Positions 61,892 through 64,000 of a DNA stretch of 64,000 nt are shown here, in pieces. A model generated the notes under the pieces. The model was not told where the DNA came from, did not search any database, and saw nothing but the letters and a program-made list of their open reading frames with translations. The DNA lies in assembly GCF_001713375.1 (NCBI RefSeq), contig NZ_CP016449.1, positions 2,852,001-2,916,000 of the forward strand. The letters run 5' to 3'. Both the position numbers and the translations under genes were made by a program. How positions within the stretch are numbered: position 1 is the first letter of the stretch; each line of letters starts with the position of its first letter. The DNA comes from Hydrogenophaga sp. RAC07 (GTDB lineage: Bacteria; Pseudomonadota; Gammaproteobacteria; Burkholderiales; Burkholderiaceae_C).

Positions 61892-63148
61892 ATGAAAATC
61901 AAACTGCTTTCAATTCTTGCTGGCGTGGGGATGGCGATGTCCAACGTCCAGCCCGCGCTGGCCCAGGCCCAGACCGAACCGATTAAATTTGCGCTATGTT
62001 ACGACCTGAGCAAGGTTTACGCCTTCGCCGTACCGCAAGTTGCCCAGGCCGCGCGCGACTATGCGCAGATACTCAACCAGAAAGGCGGCATCGAAGGCCA
62101 TCCGGTCGAGATTCTGGTTCAAGACCATGGCAACGAACCGCAGCGGGGCATCGAGTGCTATGAAAAGATGAAGCGCGAGGGTGCGATCACCTTCGACTTC
62201 TTTTCCACGCCGGTCGGGCGCGCGCTGCTGCCGCGCGCAATGCAGGACAACAATGTGATGATTTCATCCTTTACTGGCCGCAGCGATGCAGTCGACGGCG
62301 ATGTGTTCAAGTGGATATTCCCGATCGGGCCCACCTATTGGAGCCAAGCAGCCAATAACATCCAGTACATCAAGTCCAAGTCGAACAACAACCTGAAGGG
62401 GGTGAAGATCGCATTCTTTTACCTGGACACCGCGTTTGGGTTGGAGCCCATCGGCGTGTTGAAGACACTCGCGGCCAAGGAAGGCTTCGACCTCCAATTG
62501 TTCCCGAACCCGCTGCCTGGTAACAATCAGTCAGGGGCGTGGTCCCAGATCCGCCGCTTCAACCCCGATTGGGTCATCAGCTGGAATCTGGGCAACATGC
62601 ACGTTGTTGCCTCGCGCGAAATGAAACGCAACGCCATGCCGATGGACAAGTACATCGCCGTCAATTGGTTCAACGAAGTGGACATCGCGAACATTGGCGC
62701 CGACGCAGCCAAGGGCATCAAGCGCGGCACTAATGTGGTGGGCGGTCAGGAGCACCCGCTGATCCAGCAGATCCTGAAGGATCTGTATGACAAGGGAAAG
62801 GGCAACGGCGACCGCAAGCATACCAATGACATCTTCTACAACACTGGGCTGGCCACCTACGCTCCTGTTTTCGAAGGCGCGCGTCTGGCAATCAAGCAGT
62901 ATGGCTGGCCTCTGACATCCGACAAGATGAAGCGCGGGCTGGAGAGCCTGCGCAACTTCGACGCTAACGGCCTCATCGCCCCAGTAACTGTGACGGCCAA
63001 GGACCATGGCGGCGGCGGCAAGACGCGCATCGACATGTGGGATGGCGCGAAGTGGGTGCCAGAGACTGGCTGGTTCTCCGCATACGACGATGTAGTCCAG
63101 GAAAGCGCCAAGAAGGAATCGGCGGAGTTCGCCAAGTCGAAGCAGTAG
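61892..63148 (+). CDS. ABC importer substrate-binding protein (Peripla_BP_6), copy 1
   Basis: Periplasmic receptor of 418 residues for the second Liv importer. Signal peptide MKIKLLSILAGVGMAM... ends near AQAQ. The mature protein starts with IKFALCYDLSKVYAF and contains NQKGGIEGHPVEILVQD, a typical LivK-relative segment. AGGAGA precedes the ATG. A closely similar second copy follows at 63242. Such receptors in this family usually bind aromatic or alicyclic acids; the ligand cannot be stated. Confidence 0.93.
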   Translation: MKIKLLSILAGVGMAMSNVQPALAQAQTEPIKFALCYDLSKVYAFAVPQVAQAARDYAQILNQKGGIEGHPVEILVQDHGNEPQRGIECYEKMKREGAITFDFFSTPVGRALLPRAMQDNNVMISSFTGRSDAVDGDVFKWIFPIGPTYWSQAANNIQYIKSKSNNNLKGVKIAFFYLDTAFGLEPIGVLKTLAAKEGFDLQLFPNPLPGNNQSGAWSQIRRFNPDWVISWNLGNMHVVASREMKRNAMPMDKYIAVNWFNEVDIANIGADAAKGIKRGTNVVGGQEHPLIQQILKDLYDKGKGNGDRKHTNDIFYNTGLATYAPVFEGARLAIKQYGWPLTSDKMKRGLESLRNFDANGLIAPVTVTAKDHGGGGKTRIDMWDGAKWVPETGWFSAYDDVVQESAKKESAEFAKSKQ

Positions 63149-63170
63149 CGATACGCCTCGGTCAGGCCTC

Positions 63171-63241
63171 GGGCACGACTGTACGGCGTGCCTTCTACAG
63201 ACTGCATTTCACCCCGTACTAACCAAACAGGAAACATCATC
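63171..63241 (+). repeat. Duplicated leader, copy B, with hairpin
   Basis: Second copy of the leader found at 61825-61891. It contains a 6-base-pair hairpin, GGCACG (63172-63177) and CGTGCC (63187-63192), with a 9-base loop. In copy A the same place has GGCACG and GCATGCC, a weaker stem. No T run follows. The element may protect or process the mRNA between the two receptor genes. Confidence 0.7.
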
Positions 63242-64000
63242 ATGAAAATCAAACAGCTTTCCATTCTTGCTGGCCTGGGATTGGCGCTGGCCGGTCTGCA
63301 GTCCGCGCAGGCGCAGGCACCAGCCCAGCCCGTCAAATTCGCGCTTTGTTATGACCTGAGTAAATCCTACGGCTTTGTGACGCCACAAATTGCCCAGGCG
63401 GCGAATGACTATGCCAAGATATTGAATCAGAAAGGCGGCATTGAAGGCCACCCCATCGAGATACTGGTTCAAGACCATGGCAACGAGCCGCAGCGTGGCA
63501 TTGAGTGCTACGAAAAGATGAAACGCGAAGGCGCCGTTGCCTTTGATTTCCTGTCCACGCCGGTTTCCCGCGCCGTTCTGCCGCGCGCCATGGCGGATGG
63601 CAATGTGATGGTGCAATCCTTTGTAGGTCGTGGCGATGCGGTCGATGGTGATGTGTTCAAGTGGATTTTCCCCATTGGGCCCACCTACTGGGGTCAAATG
63701 GCCAACAATATCCACTACATCAAAACCAAGTCCAACAACAACCTCAAGGGCGTGAAGATTTCGTTCATCTACCCCGACTATCCGTTCGGGCAGGAACCGA
63801 TCGGCGTGTTGACGACACTTGCGGCCAAAGAGGGCTTTGACCTGCAGTTGGTTCCCAACCCGATGCCGGGCAATGACCAGGCCGCCGCTTGGTCCCAGAT
63901 CCGCCGCAACAACCCCGACTGGGTGATCAGCTGGAACCTGGCCGGCATGCACGTCGTCGCCTCGCGCGAAATGAAGCGCAACGGCATCCCGATGGACAAG
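63242..64000 (+). CDS. ABC importer substrate-binding protein (Peripla_BP_6), copy 2, partial
   Basis: The first 253 codons of a second receptor, cut by the window end. It begins MKIKQLSILAGLGLAL with an AQAQ signal end, then VKFALCYDLSKSYGF and NQKGGIEGHPIEILVQD. It is clearly a tandem paralog of copy 1 with many substitutions, for example YGFVTPQIAQAAND against YAFAVPQVAQAARD. The pair may broaden ligand range. The stop codon lies beyond the window. Confidence 0.92.
   Translation, partial: MKIKQLSILAGLGLALAGLQSAQAQAPAQPVKFALCYDLSKSYGFVTPQIAQAANDYAKILNQKGGIEGHPIEILVQDHGNEPQRGIECYEKMKREGAVAFDFLSTPVSRAVLPRAMADGNVMVQSFVGRGDAVDGDVFKWIFPIGPTYWGQMANNIHYIKTKSNNNLKGVKISFIYPDYPFGQEPIGVLTTLAAKEGFDLQLVPNPMPGNDQAAAWSQIRRNNPDWVISWNLAGMHVVASREMKRNGIPMDK

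Overview
The window is GC-rich and almost completely coding. It reads as a catabolic island of a betaproteobacterium, most likely of the order Burkholderiales and Comamonadaceae-like. The basis is the gene families rather than any marker gene: an orphan tripartite-tricarboxylate (Bug-type) receptor, branched-chain-amino-acid-type ABC importers with a FadD-like ligase inserted between livG and livH, IclR regulators, and an IS481-type transposase remnant. No rRNA, tRNA, CRISPR array or replication gene was found.

Layout. (1) 159-9203, plus strand: TRAP receptor, SDR, aldehyde dehydrogenase, VanA-like Rieske oxygenase, and a full Liv-type ABC importer. (2) 9240-14245: an IclR regulator diverges from an operon of a phthalate-dioxygenase-like Rieske oxygenase, a Bug receptor, an SDR and a phthalate-dioxygenase-reductase-like flavo-iron-sulfur protein. 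The gap holds a strong sigma70 promoter and two 7-5-7 inverted repeats. (3) 14257-14770: a dead IS481-family transposase. (4) 14798-19270: a CaiB-type CoA transferase divergent from a second IclR gene, an enoyl-CoA hydratase and an MmgE/PrpD protein. (5) 19330-23632, minus strand: hydrolase, acyl-CoA dehydrogenase, DUF35 protein, cysteine-less thiolase-like protein and MaoC hydratase. A single plus-strand SDR at 23763-24572 follows. (6) 24581-43440, minus strand: about 19 kb of tightly packed acyl-CoA catabolism genes. It contains two complete methylcrotonyl/geranyl-CoA-carboxylase-type modules (biotin carboxylase, carboxyltransferase, enoyl-CoA hydratase, acyl-CoA dehydrogenase), an HMG-CoA lyase, a PECR-like reductase, two hotdog thioesterases, a metallo-beta-lactamase-fold hydrolase, a transglutaminase-like protein, a hydrolase and a divergent CoA ligase. 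(7) 43597-64000, plus strand: FadH-like dienoyl-CoA reductase, acyl-CoA dehydrogenases including an alpha/beta heteromeric pair, a second DUF35/thiolase pair, a split MFE2-like dehydrogenase/hydratase pair, hydratase, CoA transferase, and a second Liv importer with its own ligase and two tandem substrate-binding proteins.

How the genes may work together (inference). The importers bring in an organic acid. Rieske oxygenases, SDRs and the aldehyde dehydrogenase oxidise it, and ligases or CoA transferases activate it. The beta-oxidation enzymes then shorten it. Two biotin carboxylase modules plus an HMG-CoA lyase suggest that beta-methyl-branched (isoprenoid-like) acyl-CoAs are handled at two points. 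Two cysteine-less thiolase/DUF35 pairs suggest retro-aldol cleavage of alpha-branched or ring-attached side chains, as in steroid side-chain degradation. The substrate cannot be read from the sequence. A branched or cyclic terpenoid-like carboxylic acid fits best. No ring-cleavage dioxygenase is present, so any aromatic ring would have to be opened by genes elsewhere.
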